Positions 51,178-59,657 of a stretch of DNA of 64,000 nt are shown piece after piece; the first letter of the stretch is position 1, and each line of letters opens with the position of its first letter. The stretch is from an uncultured Eggerthella sp. GTDB taxonomy: Bacteria > Actinomycetota > Coriobacteriia > Coriobacteriales > Eggerthellaceae. The notes under the pieces are model-generated. The model worked only from the letters and a program-made list of their open reading frames with translations. It was not told the origin of the DNA and did no database searches. The stretch spans positions 124,001-188,000 of the forward strand of contig CAUASB010000001.1 in the NCBI GenBank assembly GCA_958431815.1. The letters run 5' to 3'. The position numbers and the translations under genes were made by a program.

Positions 51178-52233
51178 CTATGAGGGATTGGCAACAGTAT
51201 CGAGCGCTGCGGCCTCAGGGAAGCCGCAAACGATGTTCGCACACTGAACAGCCTGGCCAGCTGCGCCTTTCACGATGTTGTCGATGGCGCACGTGGCAAC
51301 AACGCAGCCAAGTTCAGCGTTATAGGCGACGCCTACATGAGCACGATTCGTGCCTACAACCGAAGAGGTTTTAGGCTGCTGCCCCTGCGGCAGCACAGTG
51401 ACGAACGGCGAGTTTGCGTAGGCGCCGCAGTATCGTCGATGAATCGACTCGGCGGTTTCGGTTCGCTTGGCTTCTTCGGAAAGCTGGATAGTTACCGTGG
51501 AAAGCAGGCCGCGGGTTGCCGGGGCCAGATGAGGCGTGAATACCAAGCGGCCTTCGATACCCAGAATCTGCTCGATTTCAGGGGTGTGACGATGGCTGGT
51601 TACGCCGTATGCCTCAAGGTTTTCATTTGCGGAAACGAAATGGGTGCGCGCCGTTGCGCTGCGACCTGCGCCGGAAACGCCTGAGATGGCATCGGCAACC
51701 ACAATACCCGTAGAAAGGGCAACGGCAGGGGCGGCAGCCAAAGAGGTTGCCGTCGGGTAGCAGCCCGCGCATGCCACCAACACCGATTCGCCTGCGGCAT
51801 GACGGGCAGCGGCAGCGTTCAGCTCTTCACGGTTAAGCTCGGGCTGACCGAATGCAGCCGTTGCCAGAAGCTCGGGCGAAGTGTGCTGCACTTTGTACCA
51901 TTTTTCGTAGGTTGCCTGATTGCGCAGGCGATAGTCGGCGGAAAGGTCTACCACCGTAACGCCCGATTCAAGCAGGCCAGGAGCCTGTTTCATAGCAACC
52001 GTATGGGGCGTGGCCAAAAATACCACGTCGCAGTTGAACAGTTCCGGATTGTCGTGGCGGGTGAAAATCAAATCGGTTACACCCGCAAAAGCAGGGTACA
52101 CGCTTGAAAGGGCGGTGCCTTCATCGGAGTTGGAAGTGATTACGCACAGATCGAATTCGGGGTGTCGCAGAACGATGCGCACCAGCTCTGCTCCAGCATA
52201 TCCGGCTGCGCCTACGATACCGACCTTCAACAT
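51178..52233 (-). CDS. argC: N-acetyl-gamma-glutamyl-phosphate reductase
   Basis: 351 residues. NADP-binding GIVGAAGYAGAELVR at the start and the catalytic cysteine in VACAGCYPTAT (about 155). It reduces acetylglutamyl phosphate to the semialdehyde. First gene of argC-J-B-D. AAGAAGG precedes the ATG. Its promoter region contains the 13-base palindrome CCTGTACTACAGG (52302-52314) but no clear ARG box. Confidence 0.95.
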   Translation of the reverse strand: MLKVGIVGAAGYAGAELVRIVLRHPEFDLCVITSNSDEGTALSSVYPAFAGVTDLIFTRHDNPELFNCDVVFLATPHTVAMKQAPGLLESGVTVVDLSADYRLRNQATYEKWYKVQHTSPELLATAAFGQPELNREELNAAAARHAAGESVLVACAGCYPTATSLAAAPAVALSTGIVVADAISGVSGAGRSATARTHFVSANENLEAYGVTSHRHTPEIEQILGIEGRLVFTPHLAPATRGLLSTVTIQLSEEAKRTETAESIHRRYCGAYANSPFVTVLPQGQQPKTSSVVGTNRAHVGVAYNAELGCVVATCAIDNIVKGAAGQAVQCANIVCGFPEAAALDTVANPS

Positions 52234-52301
52234 TTCGCTGAGCCTTCTTTCGATCTAATCGCCCAACGCGGATACCCGCGCGAGTTCTTTTAATGAAACA
52301 T

Positions 52302-52314
52302 CCTGTACTACAGG
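52302..52314. promoter_or_regulatory. Palindrome upstream of argC
   Basis: CCTGTACTACAGG is symmetric apart from its centre base and lies about 70 bases before argC. It is a candidate operator for the arg genes; it does not resemble the usual ArgR box. Confidence 0.35.
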
Positions 52315-52381
52315 TTTCTTTAGGGTACTCCAATTCGCCCGCAGTTTTAACCCGCTTTCGCACATTAAACAACCAAGAAGC

Positions 52382-52406
52382 AAAAGCGGCCCCATATTGG
52401 GGCCGC
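52382..52406 (-). terminator. Terminator of the PanE-like gene
   Basis: On the reverse strand GCGGCCCC / GGGGCCGC is followed by TTTTG. Confidence 0.75.
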
Positions 52407-52443
52407 AGAAAAAACAGGCGACAGATCGGCAATCTTGCGGATC

Positions 52444-53379
52444 TTATTTCACCACATACTCGCGGATGTAGCGTTCTACGCCGCCGACCAGCGCTTGCAG
52501 CGTTTCATTTACGGGCGTTGGCACGCCGTACTTCTTACCCTGTGCAACCACAGCGCCGTTGATAACGCCCACTTCGGTGGGGCGGTGCTTTTCCAGGCTC
52601 TGCAAGATGGAAGGTTTGAAGTCGTAGGGCAAGCCTGCGCGCGCCAGCTCCAGCACGTCAATAGGCTTGTTGTACGTCAACTTCACGCCTGCGGCTGCCG
52701 CTACGTCCATCCCCTCTTGCACGGCGGCACAAGCACAGGCCACCAGCTTTTCCTCTTCATACATGGGGCCGTAAGGCAAACGCGTAACACCGCACACAGC
52801 TCCCGTTGCCACATTCACCAGCAGCTTGTCCCAGATAACGCCCATGATGTTGTCGGATACGATGCAGTGCATACCCACATCTTCGAACGCCTTGCCAATA
52901 GCCTGCACACGCGGGGTGACGCCGCCGTCAAGCTCGCCAATAAACGTGTCCTTCCCGGGAATGGTAGCTTGCACGCGCCCCAGTTCCAGCAGCATGCCGC
53001 CAATGTAAGTTTTGCCACCGATAACATGCTCGGCACCCACAGCCTCGCACAGCACGTCTTCTACTCCCAAGCCGTTTTGCAACGACATAACCACCGTGTC
53101 TGGGCCTACTAATTCGCGCGCCTCTTCGATAGTTTTTGCCGTATCGAAGGCTTTGCAAAGCACAATTACCAGGTCGACTGCGCCAATGCCATCGGGCACG
53201 GTATGCCCAACGGGATGAGCCATTTCTTCGCCTGTGGGCGTTACCATGACCAAGCCTTTTTCGTTTATCGCATTCATGTGCGGAGCGCGGCCGACGAAAT
53301 GAACTTCGTTACCGGCCTTCGCCAATGCCCCGCCGATGGTGCTGCCCAACGAGCCCGCACCTAAAACGCAAACTTTCAT
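52444..53379 (-). CDS. 2-dehydropantoate 2-reductase (PanE/ApbA family)
   Basis: 311 residues. N-terminal NADP fold VCVLGAGSLGSTIGGALAKAGNEV, then VLCKAFDTAKT, SLQNGLG and the C-terminal helical domain with DKLLVNVATGAVCG (catalytic Lys region) and RPTEVGVINGAVV. It would reduce ketopantoate to pantoate for CoA synthesis. The family also contains reductases of other 2-keto acids, and no panB or panC is adjacent, so the symbol is withheld. GGGGGAG precedes the ATG. Confidence 0.85.
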   Translation of the reverse strand: MKVCVLGAGSLGSTIGGALAKAGNEVHFVGRAPHMNAINEKGLVMVTPTGEEMAHPVGHTVPDGIGAVDLVIVLCKAFDTAKTIEEARELVGPDTVVMSLQNGLGVEDVLCEAVGAEHVIGGKTYIGGMLLELGRVQATIPGKDTFIGELDGGVTPRVQAIGKAFEDVGMHCIVSDNIMGVIWDKLLVNVATGAVCGVTRLPYGPMYEEEKLVACACAAVQEGMDVAAAAGVKLTYNKPIDVLELARAGLPYDFKPSILQSLEKHRPTEVGVINGAVVAQGKKYGVPTPVNETLQALVGGVERYIREYVVK

Positions 53380-53528
53380 TGCTCCCCCTAATCAACAATG
53401 CCGGCATCCCACCCAACTTCAACATCAAGAACTCCGCACAGGCGGGAAATCCAGCCGTCCTAGAACAAAATCAGCGTCCAAGCATCACGACGCCCAAACG
53501 CCCTAACTCAATCACTCGCCGATCGGGC

Positions 53529-53870
53529 TCACGCGCATTCGTTGACCTCGATAGTTAGACCAAACGGCGTGACGAACCAGTTGCGCGGCTTCCCCTCCGC
53601 CTGAGCAACGCCCGGCTGCGCGTATACCGCATCTAACAGCTCGTTACGATTTTCGGCAACCACGCCAATATGGGTCACATCGCCCGAATACCTGCCCGTG
53701 CCGCCTCGCTGCAGCTGAATCCCTCCGACCCATACCTGCTGGAACGGCCCCGCTCCATCTGCTGGGTCGGTAAGCGTGATTTCCATCCCCATCACCTGGG
53801 TGAAAAACGCCACCGCAGCCTCTAAATCGGCTACCTTAACAGCAACGTGATCAACTACTGGGGTCCCCAT
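53529..53870 (-). CDS. VOC (glyoxalase-fold) family protein
   Basis: A 113-residue single VOC domain: VDHVAVKVADLEAAVAFFTQVMGMEI, then THIGVVAENRNELLDAV and the terminal FVTPFGLTIEVNE. Metal-ligand-like His and Glu are present (H8, H-I-G, E near the end). Such proteins act as lyases, epimerases or binding proteins; substrate unknown. AAGGAGG precedes the ATG at 53870. Confidence 0.8.
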   Translation of the reverse strand: MGTPVVDHVAVKVADLEAAVAFFTQVMGMEITLTDPADGAGPFQQVWVGGIQLQRGGTGRYSGDVTHIGVVAENRNELLDAVYAQPGVAQAEGKPRNWFVTPFGLTIEVNECA

Positions 53871-53969
53871 CTTTCCTCCTTGCAAGCCTAAGCCTCTATC
53901 AAACGGCGCTTAGGCTGGCCCATTCCCGCGAAACTCCCCTAAGCGGATACAGCCACCCCAAGCGCCGCC

Positions 53970-54005
53970 TGCGCCTTTTGCCCTCCCCCGAAAGCAAAAG
54001 GCGCA
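53970..54005 (-). terminator. Hairpin after the MaoC-like gene
   Basis: Perfect 12-bp arms TGCGCCTTTTGC / GCAAAAGGCGCA with a 12-base loop; no T tract. Confidence 0.5.
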
Positions 54006-54010
54006 GCATC

Positions 54011-54442
54011 TTATTTTTCCAACTCGAAGAACTTCAGAATATGGGTAGCCACACACACTACCGTGCCGTCCTGGTTGGTAATCACCACGTCGGCATAGGT
54101 TTTCATGGCCTCTTCATCAACGTTCTTAACCGTGTAGGTTGCCGTAAGGGTATCGCCAAAGTACACCGGCGCCGTAAAACGCAGATGATCGTAGCCGTAC
54201 GACGCGCTGGGAATGGGCGACTGGTACTTCTGCTGAATAAGCGTTGAAGCCGTGCTACCAAAAGCAAACGTGAGTACACCGTGAACGATGCGCGTACCGT
54301 ACTTCGTGGTTTTCATGAAAGCTTCGTTGAAGTGCATCTGGCTGTAATCGCCCGTGATGCCACCGAACAGATACACGTCCGATTCGCTAACCGTTTTAGT
54401 GAACGAGCAGCTGTTTCCCACTTCCAATGGCAACTTTGACAT
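54011..54442 (-). CDS. MaoC-like (R)-enoyl-CoA hydratase family protein
   Basis: 143 residues with a hot-dog fold. The hydratase-2 motif is TGDYSQMHFNEAFMKTTKYGTRIVHGVL (catalytic Asp and His). It would hydrate 2-enoyl-CoA to (R)-3-hydroxyacyl-CoA or act on a related thioester. AAAGGGG precedes the ATG; the open frame to 54646 crosses a cruciform and is not coding-like. It is divergent from a LysR regulator, which may control it. Confidence 0.82.
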   Translation of the reverse strand: MSKLPLEVGNSCSFTKTVSESDVYLFGGITGDYSQMHFNEAFMKTTKYGTRIVHGVLTFAFGSTASTLIQQKYQSPIPSASYGYDHLRFTAPVYFGDTLTATYTVKNVDEEAMKTYADVVITNQDGTVVCVATHILKFFELEK

Positions 54443-54482
54443 GGTGAATCCCCTTTCTGCCGGTTGCTGGCAGGTCCGACCC

Positions 54483-54555
54483 GCGCAATGGCACCTGCTT
54501 TTCGCCGAAGCTCGAGCTAGGGTTCGGCCTGGCGCTTGCGAAAGCACCATTGCGC
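54483..54555. repeat. 73-bp imperfect cruciform in the maoC/lysR intergenic region
   Basis: Perfect outer arms GCGCAATGG / CCATTGCGC, then TGCTTTTCGC / GCGAAAGCA and CCGAA / TTCGG, forming one long imperfect hairpin. It may be a repeat element or a structured leader of the MaoC-like gene. Confidence 0.5.
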
Positions 54556-54754
54556 AGGACGGCATTCGCACAAAAACAAGCAACCGATGTGCAAACCATC
54601 CAACACGGAATCCCTTGGTTCCGCAGGTAAAACGGTACTCCAGCACCGCCTTTATGTCTGCTGCAAAGTATTAGTGGAAGCTGCGGTAATATATGAGCAA
54701 CATTCATAGTTTTGCATGCATGCGTTTCACCGAAATGCGCAGTAAGGGGGACTC

Positions 54755-55678
54755 ATGAACCTGGCGCAATTAACCTACTTCTGCCATCTTGCCAAAACCG
54801 AGCACTATACCCGCTCGGCCGAAAGCCTGCATATTTCCCAATCGGCGCTTTCCCATTCCATTTCTTCCCTGGAAAAGGAATTGGGCTGTCAGCTGTTTTG
54901 CAAAACAGGTCGCAATGTGCAGCTTACCGACGACGGGCGCGTGTTTTTGAAGCATGTTTCCGAGGGGCTTGCCGCCATCGACCGCGGAATTGCCGAAATA
55001 GATCGCAGGCACGGCAGCCTTTCCGGCTCCATTAACGTAGGGGCAATCGCCACGGTGCGCTCGGGATATTTGCCCGCAGCAATGCAGAGCTTCCGCAAGC
55101 AATTCGGCGACAAAACAGAGTTCCATGTGCTTCAAGGCGAAACGGCACCGTTGAATCAGAAGCTTGAACAGGGAATATGCGACGTGGTTATTGCCGGACC
55201 CGTTCGCAAGCCCGGCATCACCTGCACCACGTTGTTCCACCAGCGACTCGTTGTTGCTGTGCGACGCGACCACCCGCTGGCGGCGCTTTCCAAAGTGCGC
55301 TACGAGAATCTGATTGGCCACGCTGTTATCACCTACCGGCGCGGCATTGCCTGCGGTGAAACGCTCGAAGCATTTTTGCAGGCCACAGGCGCACCATTGG
55401 ACAAGCTAACACTGGTGCGCAATTACGAAGACGAGGTTATTCTAGGGGCTTTGGCAGTGCATGAATCAAGCGTGGCGCTTACCATGCTTACCTCGAATTT
55501 ACCACCCGACCCCAACATGGTTATCTTACCGCTCGACGTTGAGGGCGCAGAAGACTTCTACCCTGTTTCGCTTACCCGTCGCGAGGGAGACACACCCAGT
55601 CCCGCAACACAGGCATTCATCGATTTCCTTTTGGAATTCAAGGCACCCGAGTACAAGCGACCCGACTTCAGCGCTTAA
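54755..55678 (+). CDS. LysR family transcriptional regulator
   Basis: 307 residues. Helix-turn-helix YTRSAESLHISQSALSHSISSLEKELGCQLF (about 17-47), then the periplasmic-binding-like effector domain (about 90-295). AAGGGGG precedes the ATG. It is divergent from the MaoC-like gene; LysR regulators usually act on the divergent neighbour, with a small-molecule co-inducer. Confidence 0.92.
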   Translation: MNLAQLTYFCHLAKTEHYTRSAESLHISQSALSHSISSLEKELGCQLFCKTGRNVQLTDDGRVFLKHVSEGLAAIDRGIAEIDRRHGSLSGSINVGAIATVRSGYLPAAMQSFRKQFGDKTEFHVLQGETAPLNQKLEQGICDVVIAGPVRKPGITCTTLFHQRLVVAVRRDHPLAALSKVRYENLIGHAVITYRRGIACGETLEAFLQATGAPLDKLTLVRNYEDEVILGALAVHESSVALTMLTSNLPPDPNMVILPLDVEGAEDFYPVSLTRREGDTPSPATQAFIDFLLEFKAPEYKRPDFSA

Positions 55679-55692
55679 CAGCACCCGGTAAT

Positions 55693-55753
55693 ACAGGGAC
55701 AGCCTTCAGCGCAACGGAGCATAGGTAGCCTTTACGCTGAAGGCTGTTCCTGT
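55693..55753. terminator. Long hairpin between convergent lysR and nadE
   Basis: 19-base arms (18 pair; ACAGGGACAGCCTTCAGCG on the left) with a 23-base loop. The outer GGGACAG recalls the dispersed palindromes. There is no T tract, so its role as terminator is tentative. Confidence 0.55.
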
Positions 55754-55762
55754 CAAATACGT

Positions 55763-57679
55763 TTACGGCTGAAGCGTTTCGATTTCCTTGATCCAGGCAT
55801 TCACGCACGCATCGGAAGGCATACGCAAATCGCCGCGTGGGGAAACCGCCACACTGCCCACTTTGGGGCCATCGGGCAAGCACGAGCGCTTGAATTGCTG
55901 CGCAAAGAAACGCCAGTAGAACGTGCGCAGCCACTTCAAAATGGTTTCGTTGTCGTAGCGCCCCGCAAACGCCTGCTTCGCAACGCGATAGATCTTACCT
56001 GGCGCAAAACCAAGGCGCAGCATCTGGTACAAGAAGAAATCGTGCAGTTCGTACGGGCCAACCAAGTCTTCGGTTTTCTGCGAAATGGCACCGTCTTCCG
56101 GTGGCAAAAGCTCGGGGCTCACCGGCGTTTCCAGCACATCGTAGAGCACTTCGGCCAATTCGATGCTGCCGCAGGTATCGGCATAGTGACGGACCAGGTG
56201 ACGCACCAGCGTTTTGGGAACCGAGGCATTTACGGCATACATCGACATATGGTCGCCGTTGTATGTTGCCCAACCCAAAGCCAGCTCGGAAAGGTCGCCC
56301 GTGCCAATGACGAAGCCGTTTTCCTGGTTGGCGATGTCCATCAGAATCTGAGTGCGTTCGCGCGCCTGGCTGTTTTCGTACGTCACATCATGCACTGCCG
56401 CGTCATGGCCAATGTCAGCAAAATGCTGCATAACAGCTGCTGCAATGGACACTTCCTTGAGCCTGGCGCCCAGGCTTTTAATCATGGCAACCGCATTGTG
56501 ATAGGTGCGGTCGGTGGTACCGAAGCCAGGCATGGTAACAGCGACGATACCCTCACGCGAAAGTCCCAGCATATCGAAGGCACGCGCCGTAACCAACAGC
56601 GCCAACGTCGAATCAAGGCCACCGGAAATACCCACGACTGCAGTTTTCGCATGGGTGTGGGCCAGGCGCTTCTTCAAGCCCAACGCCTGGATGTTCAGTA
56701 TTTCCTCACAACGATCGGAGAGTTTCGCGGCGTCCGCTGGAACAAACGGATCAGCATCGAACGTGCGCACAAGCTCAGTTTCTTCCACCTGCAAGTTGAA
56801 GGGAATGGCTCGGTAGCCCTGCATGTTCGCCGCCGGGAACGTGCTCATGCGGCGGCGCTCGGACGCCAAACGCTGCACGTCGATAGTTGCCAGGTTCACT
56901 TCGTTTTCAAACGTGGTGGATTCTGCCAGCACCGTGCCGTTTTCGGCGATAAGGTTTTGCCCGCCGAAGACCAAGTCGGTGGTTGATTCGCCTTCACCTG
57001 CCGTAGCATACAGGTACGCACACACCAAGCGCGCCGACTGACCCGAAACCAAACCGCGGCGATAGCCACCCTTGCCTACCATTTCGTCGCTGGCAGAAAG
57101 GTTGCACAGCACTGTAGCGCCCGCCAAAGCATGACGCGTGCTGGGCGGGTTCGGTACCCACAGGTCCTCGCAAATCTCTGCGGCAACGCAAAGCTCCGGA
57201 ACGCTTTCGCAGGTGAAAAGCAGGTTCGTTCCAATGGGAACCTCTTCACCGCCGAAGCTGACCGTGCCCATATCGGCGCAACCTGGCGCAAAGTGGCGTG
57301 TTTCGTAGAACTCGTTGTACGCCGGCAAGTTAACCTTGGGGACAAAGCCCAGCACCTTGCCGCGCGAAAGCACAGCCGCAGCATTCAGTAACTTGCCCGC
57401 CACTCGAAGAGGCAGGCCAACAAGGATAAGGGCATCAACTTCGCGCGAGCCTTCGGCAACCGCGGCAAGCGCCGCTTCCGCCTCGTCGAGCAGCTTGGTT
57501 TGCCAGAACAGGTCGCTGCAGGTGTAGCCCGTAAGGCACAGCTCGGGGAGAACCATCACTTTGGCATGCGCCGCCGCCATTTCATCAACGCAATCAAGCA
57601 CCGCCTTAGCATTGGCCTGGCAATCGGCTACCGCCACCGTGGGCGTTGCCGTAGCAACTGTGATGAATCCGTCTCTCAT
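55763..57679 (-). CDS. nadE: Glutamine-dependent NAD+ synthetase
   Basis: 638 residues. N-terminal nitrilase-type glutaminase with the Glu-Lys-Cys triad in LPELCLTGY, PKVNLPAYNEFYE and AAEICEDLWVP. C-terminal synthetase with the PP-loop GISGGLDSTLALLV (about 350). It forms NAD+ from nicotinate adenine dinucleotide, taking ammonia from glutamine by channelling. AAGGAGG precedes the ATG at 57679; an upstream GTG/ATG frame to 57715 lacks a site. Confidence 0.94.
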   Translation of the reverse strand: MRDGFITVATATPTVAVADCQANAKAVLDCVDEMAAAHAKVMVLPELCLTGYTCSDLFWQTKLLDEAEAALAAVAEGSREVDALILVGLPLRVAGKLLNAAAVLSRGKVLGFVPKVNLPAYNEFYETRHFAPGCADMGTVSFGGEEVPIGTNLLFTCESVPELCVAAEICEDLWVPNPPSTRHALAGATVLCNLSASDEMVGKGGYRRGLVSGQSARLVCAYLYATAGEGESTTDLVFGGQNLIAENGTVLAESTTFENEVNLATIDVQRLASERRRMSTFPAANMQGYRAIPFNLQVEETELVRTFDADPFVPADAAKLSDRCEEILNIQALGLKKRLAHTHAKTAVVGISGGLDSTLALLVTARAFDMLGLSREGIVAVTMPGFGTTDRTYHNAVAMIKSLGARLKEVSIAAAVMQHFADIGHDAAVHDVTYENSQARERTQILMDIANQENGFVIGTGDLSELALGWATYNGDHMSMYAVNASVPKTLVRHLVRHYADTCGSIELAEVLYDVLETPVSPELLPPEDGAISQKTEDLVGPYELHDFFLYQMLRLGFAPGKIYRVAKQAFAGRYDNETILKWLRTFYWRFFAQQFKRSCLPDGPKVGSVAVSPRGDLRMPSDACVNAWIKEIETLQP

Positions 57680-57753
57680 AGCCCCTCCTTGCAGAAGCGC
57701 ACCCGCGGAAGGCACGCAAATCGCTTTCTGTAATTATAAGCGCATACCCCAAA

Positions 57754-57789
57754 CAAAAAATGCGCCTGCAGGAACAACCTGCAGGCGCA
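57754..57789 (-). terminator. Terminator of the nitroreductase unit
   Basis: On the reverse strand TGCGCCTGCAGG / CCTGCAGGCGCA is followed by T6. Confidence 0.85.
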
Positions 57790-57881
57790 CAAACGAAGAG
57801 GAAAGGCTGTTTTTTTCATACCGCCCCACCGATTGAGCCCGACTAGACTGCCAGACCCCGCTCGGCGGAGCCATACGCGGG

Positions 57882-57914
57882 ATAACAAAATGGGGACTGT
57901 CCCCATTTTGTTAT
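57882..57914. repeat. 33-bp perfect palindrome, GGGACAGTCCC family
   Basis: ATAACAAAATGGGGAC / GTCCCCATTTTGTTAT around a single central base. Its TTA at 57911-57913 is the stop codon of the nitroreductase gene. Confidence 0.8.
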
Positions 57915-58486
57915 CGGATTACGTAGCGGGCGCCCTTCTTTTTGATAGGACGAGGCTCCATGTCGGGATAGCCCAGCACAATTGCACCAATCAGCTTGCC
58001 ATGGCTGGGGGCAAAATGGCTGCCCAAGGCGTTGCCGGCACGTACAACCGCTTCAACCCAGCAGGAGCCGATGCCCTTGTCATACGCAGCAAGGCACATG
58101 TTCTCCATTGCTGCCGAAACGCTTTCTACACAACTGGGAAGGATATCGTCCGTGTAATCGGGCTTGTTCAAAAAGCCCAAGATGATGGTTTGCGCACCAC
58201 CCATGGCGGACATGAATTCCATGGTTTCCTCTACCACTTCAGGATGGTTCTTGAAGCGAGCCTCCAGTTCCTTACGGTGCGAGAAAGCGGTAGTCCCCAG
58301 CTCGGAGAACAGATAGGCCAAATCTTCCTTCTTGGTAAGCGCCACGAAGTACCACGGCTGCAGATTCTGTCCCGAAGGAGCGCATAGGCCTGCGTCGATG
58401 ATTTCCTCAAGGTCTTCACGCGGAATCGGATCGGGCTTGAACTTCCTTACGCTGCGCCTACCGCGAATTGCCTCCATAAGCTCCAT
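57911..58486 (-). CDS. Nitroreductase family FMN protein
   Basis: 191 residues. RGRRSVRKFKPDPIPREDLEEIIDAGLCAPSGQNLQPWYFVAL is the FMN-binding start of the family, and AAYDKGIGSCWV lies at the active-site side. These enzymes use NAD(P)H to reduce nitro groups, quinones or activated alkenes. The start is at MELMEA, 9 bases after AAAGGG. It is downstream of the dehalogenase-like hydrolase with no terminator between, so it is probably in the same transcript. The stop codon is supplied by a palindromic repeat. Confidence 0.87.
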   Translation of the reverse strand: MELMEAIRGRRSVRKFKPDPIPREDLEEIIDAGLCAPSGQNLQPWYFVALTKKEDLAYLFSELGTTAFSHRKELEARFKNHPEVVEETMEFMSAMGGAQTIILGFLNKPDYTDDILPSCVESVSAAMENMCLAAYDKGIGSCWVEAVVRAGNALGSHFAPSHGKLIGAIVLGYPDMEPRPIKKKGARYVIR

Positions 58487-58521
58487 TTTGATCATCCCTT
58501 TCTGCGCCAAAGCGCACCCCA

Positions 58522-58563
58522 TTACGGGATTGTTTTCGCCACGGCAGCGTTTCGCACTACCAT
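58522..58563 (-). CDS. Possible 13-residue leader peptide (MVVRNAAVAKTIP)
   Basis: In the gap between the hydrolase and the nitroreductase an ATG follows a strong AAGGAGGGG site, and the frame stops after 13 codons, 35 bases before the nitroreductase start. A hairpin-capable GTGCGC / GCGCAG segment follows. It could be a leader peptide or the remnant start of the next gene. Confidence 0.3.
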   Translation of the reverse strand: MVVRNAAVAKTIP

Positions 58564-58605
58564 GGCCCCTCCTTGAAAAACCGCAGATCAAACGGCTTTC
58601 AGTCA

Positions 58606-59496
58606 TTATAAAAACCGCTGCACTTCCTCTAACAAAGGCGCAGGGGCCTCTTCAGGAACAAAGTGCCCACATGGTATGGTTCCGCCCTGCATATCAGTGC
58701 AGAACTTGTTCCAACACTGCAGCGGATCGAAAAACTTCTCAACCAAGCCATTGGCACCCCACAGCACCAACGTTTTAGCGGATATTTTCTTGCCTGCCTT
58801 CAAATCCTTTTCGTCAAGAAAGCGATCTATGCTTTCGCCAGCACGGTATTCCTCGCAAATGGCATGGATGCACTCCATGTTGTAATGGCGCAGATATTCG
58901 TCGTACACCTCTTGCGGAAATGCCTCCGACGAAGTGTCGTTTTCGGAGTTGTACCGACCGATATGCAAGGCATTGCGGAAATACATCTTCCTGCTGGAAA
59001 GAATCAAATCTTCAGGGAACGGCTCGTCTTGCGTAAGCAAGTACCAATGAAACAGTGCCTTTGCGAATTCTGCAGAGCTTAACGCATACATGTCATACGT
59101 TGAAACAATGTCCAGCAAAACCAGCTTATCAACCACTTCAGGATGGTCAAGCGCCATACGATAGGCAACGCGGGCACCACGGTCGTGCCCCATAACGGAA
59201 AAACTGGAATAACCCAACGTGCCCATGACCTTGATGCAATCAAGGGCCATAACGCGCTTCGAATACGTGCTATGGTCAGGCTCCCCCTCGGGCTTACCGC
59301 TGTCGCCGTAGCCACGCAAATCGCACATAACCAGCGTGAAACGGCGCGCTAAATCATCTACTACCTTATGCCACATAAGATACGTTTCCGGGTGGCCGTG
59401 GAGCAGAAGAAGCGGCGCGCCCGTGCCCATCACCACAGTATGGATGGGCACACCGTCTTCCCCTTCAATGAACCGATGTGTAGCATTCTCGAACAT
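58606..59496 (-). CDS. Fluoroacetate-dehalogenase-like alpha/beta hydrolase
   Basis: 296 residues. The nucleophile is Asp (D105) in GHDRGARVAYRMALDHPE, not Ser, marking the haloacid/haloalkane dehalogenase-epoxide hydrolase branch. Every functional residue of fluoroacetate dehalogenase (FAcD, R. palustris numbering) has a match: D110=D105, R111=R106, R114=R109, D134=D129, H155=H150, W156=W151, Y219=Y217, H280=H278. The two arginines hold the substrate carboxylate; His-Trp-Tyr form the halide pocket. LLLLHGHPETYLMW is the oxyanion region. So a C-F or C-Cl bond next to a carboxylate is a plausible substrate, though not proven. AAAGGG lies upstream of the ATG at 59496. The promoter carries GAACATGTTC. 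Confidence 0.85.
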   Translation of the reverse strand: MFENATHRFIEGEDGVPIHTVVMGTGAPLLLLHGHPETYLMWHKVVDDLARRFTLVMCDLRGYGDSGKPEGEPDHSTYSKRVMALDCIKVMGTLGYSSFSVMGHDRGARVAYRMALDHPEVVDKLVLLDIVSTYDMYALSSAEFAKALFHWYLLTQDEPFPEDLILSSRKMYFRNALHIGRYNSENDTSSEAFPQEVYDEYLRHYNMECIHAICEEYRAGESIDRFLDEKDLKAGKKISAKTLVLWGANGLVEKFFDPLQCWNKFCTDMQGGTIPCGHFVPEEAPAPLLEEVQRFL

Positions 59497-59560
59497 AGGG
59501 CCCCTACCCTTTACTCGACTTAGTTGCCAGCCACGCTCATAATTAATCCCCATTAACCGT

Positions 59561-59583
59561 GAACATGTTCAATAACGAGTATA
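59561..59583 (-). promoter_or_regulatory. Hydrolase promoter: TATACT with GAACATGTTC operator
   Basis: On the reverse strand TATACT (59583-59578) is followed 7 bases later by the perfect palindrome GAACATGTTC (59570-59561), which covers the expected transcription start. The same 10-mer occurs at the ubiD and permease promoters. Confidence 0.65.
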
Positions 59584-59593
59584 CCCCCGCTAC

Positions 59594-59626
59594 GAAAAAA
59601 CGGGGCATCCTAAGACGCCCCGTTTA
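59594..59626 (-). terminator. ubiD-ubiX terminator
   Basis: On the reverse strand ACGGGGC / GCCCCGT is followed by T6. It separates the ubiDX transcript from the hydrolase promoter. Confidence 0.85.
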
Positions 59627-59657
59627 ACGTGTTTTCACATTTGCGGCTAAAAAGCCT

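Noticed and set aside
44562..52233. argF or argR expected in the arginine cluster
   Set aside because: Neither is present; the six arg genes are contiguous and no remnant of another gene fits the gaps.
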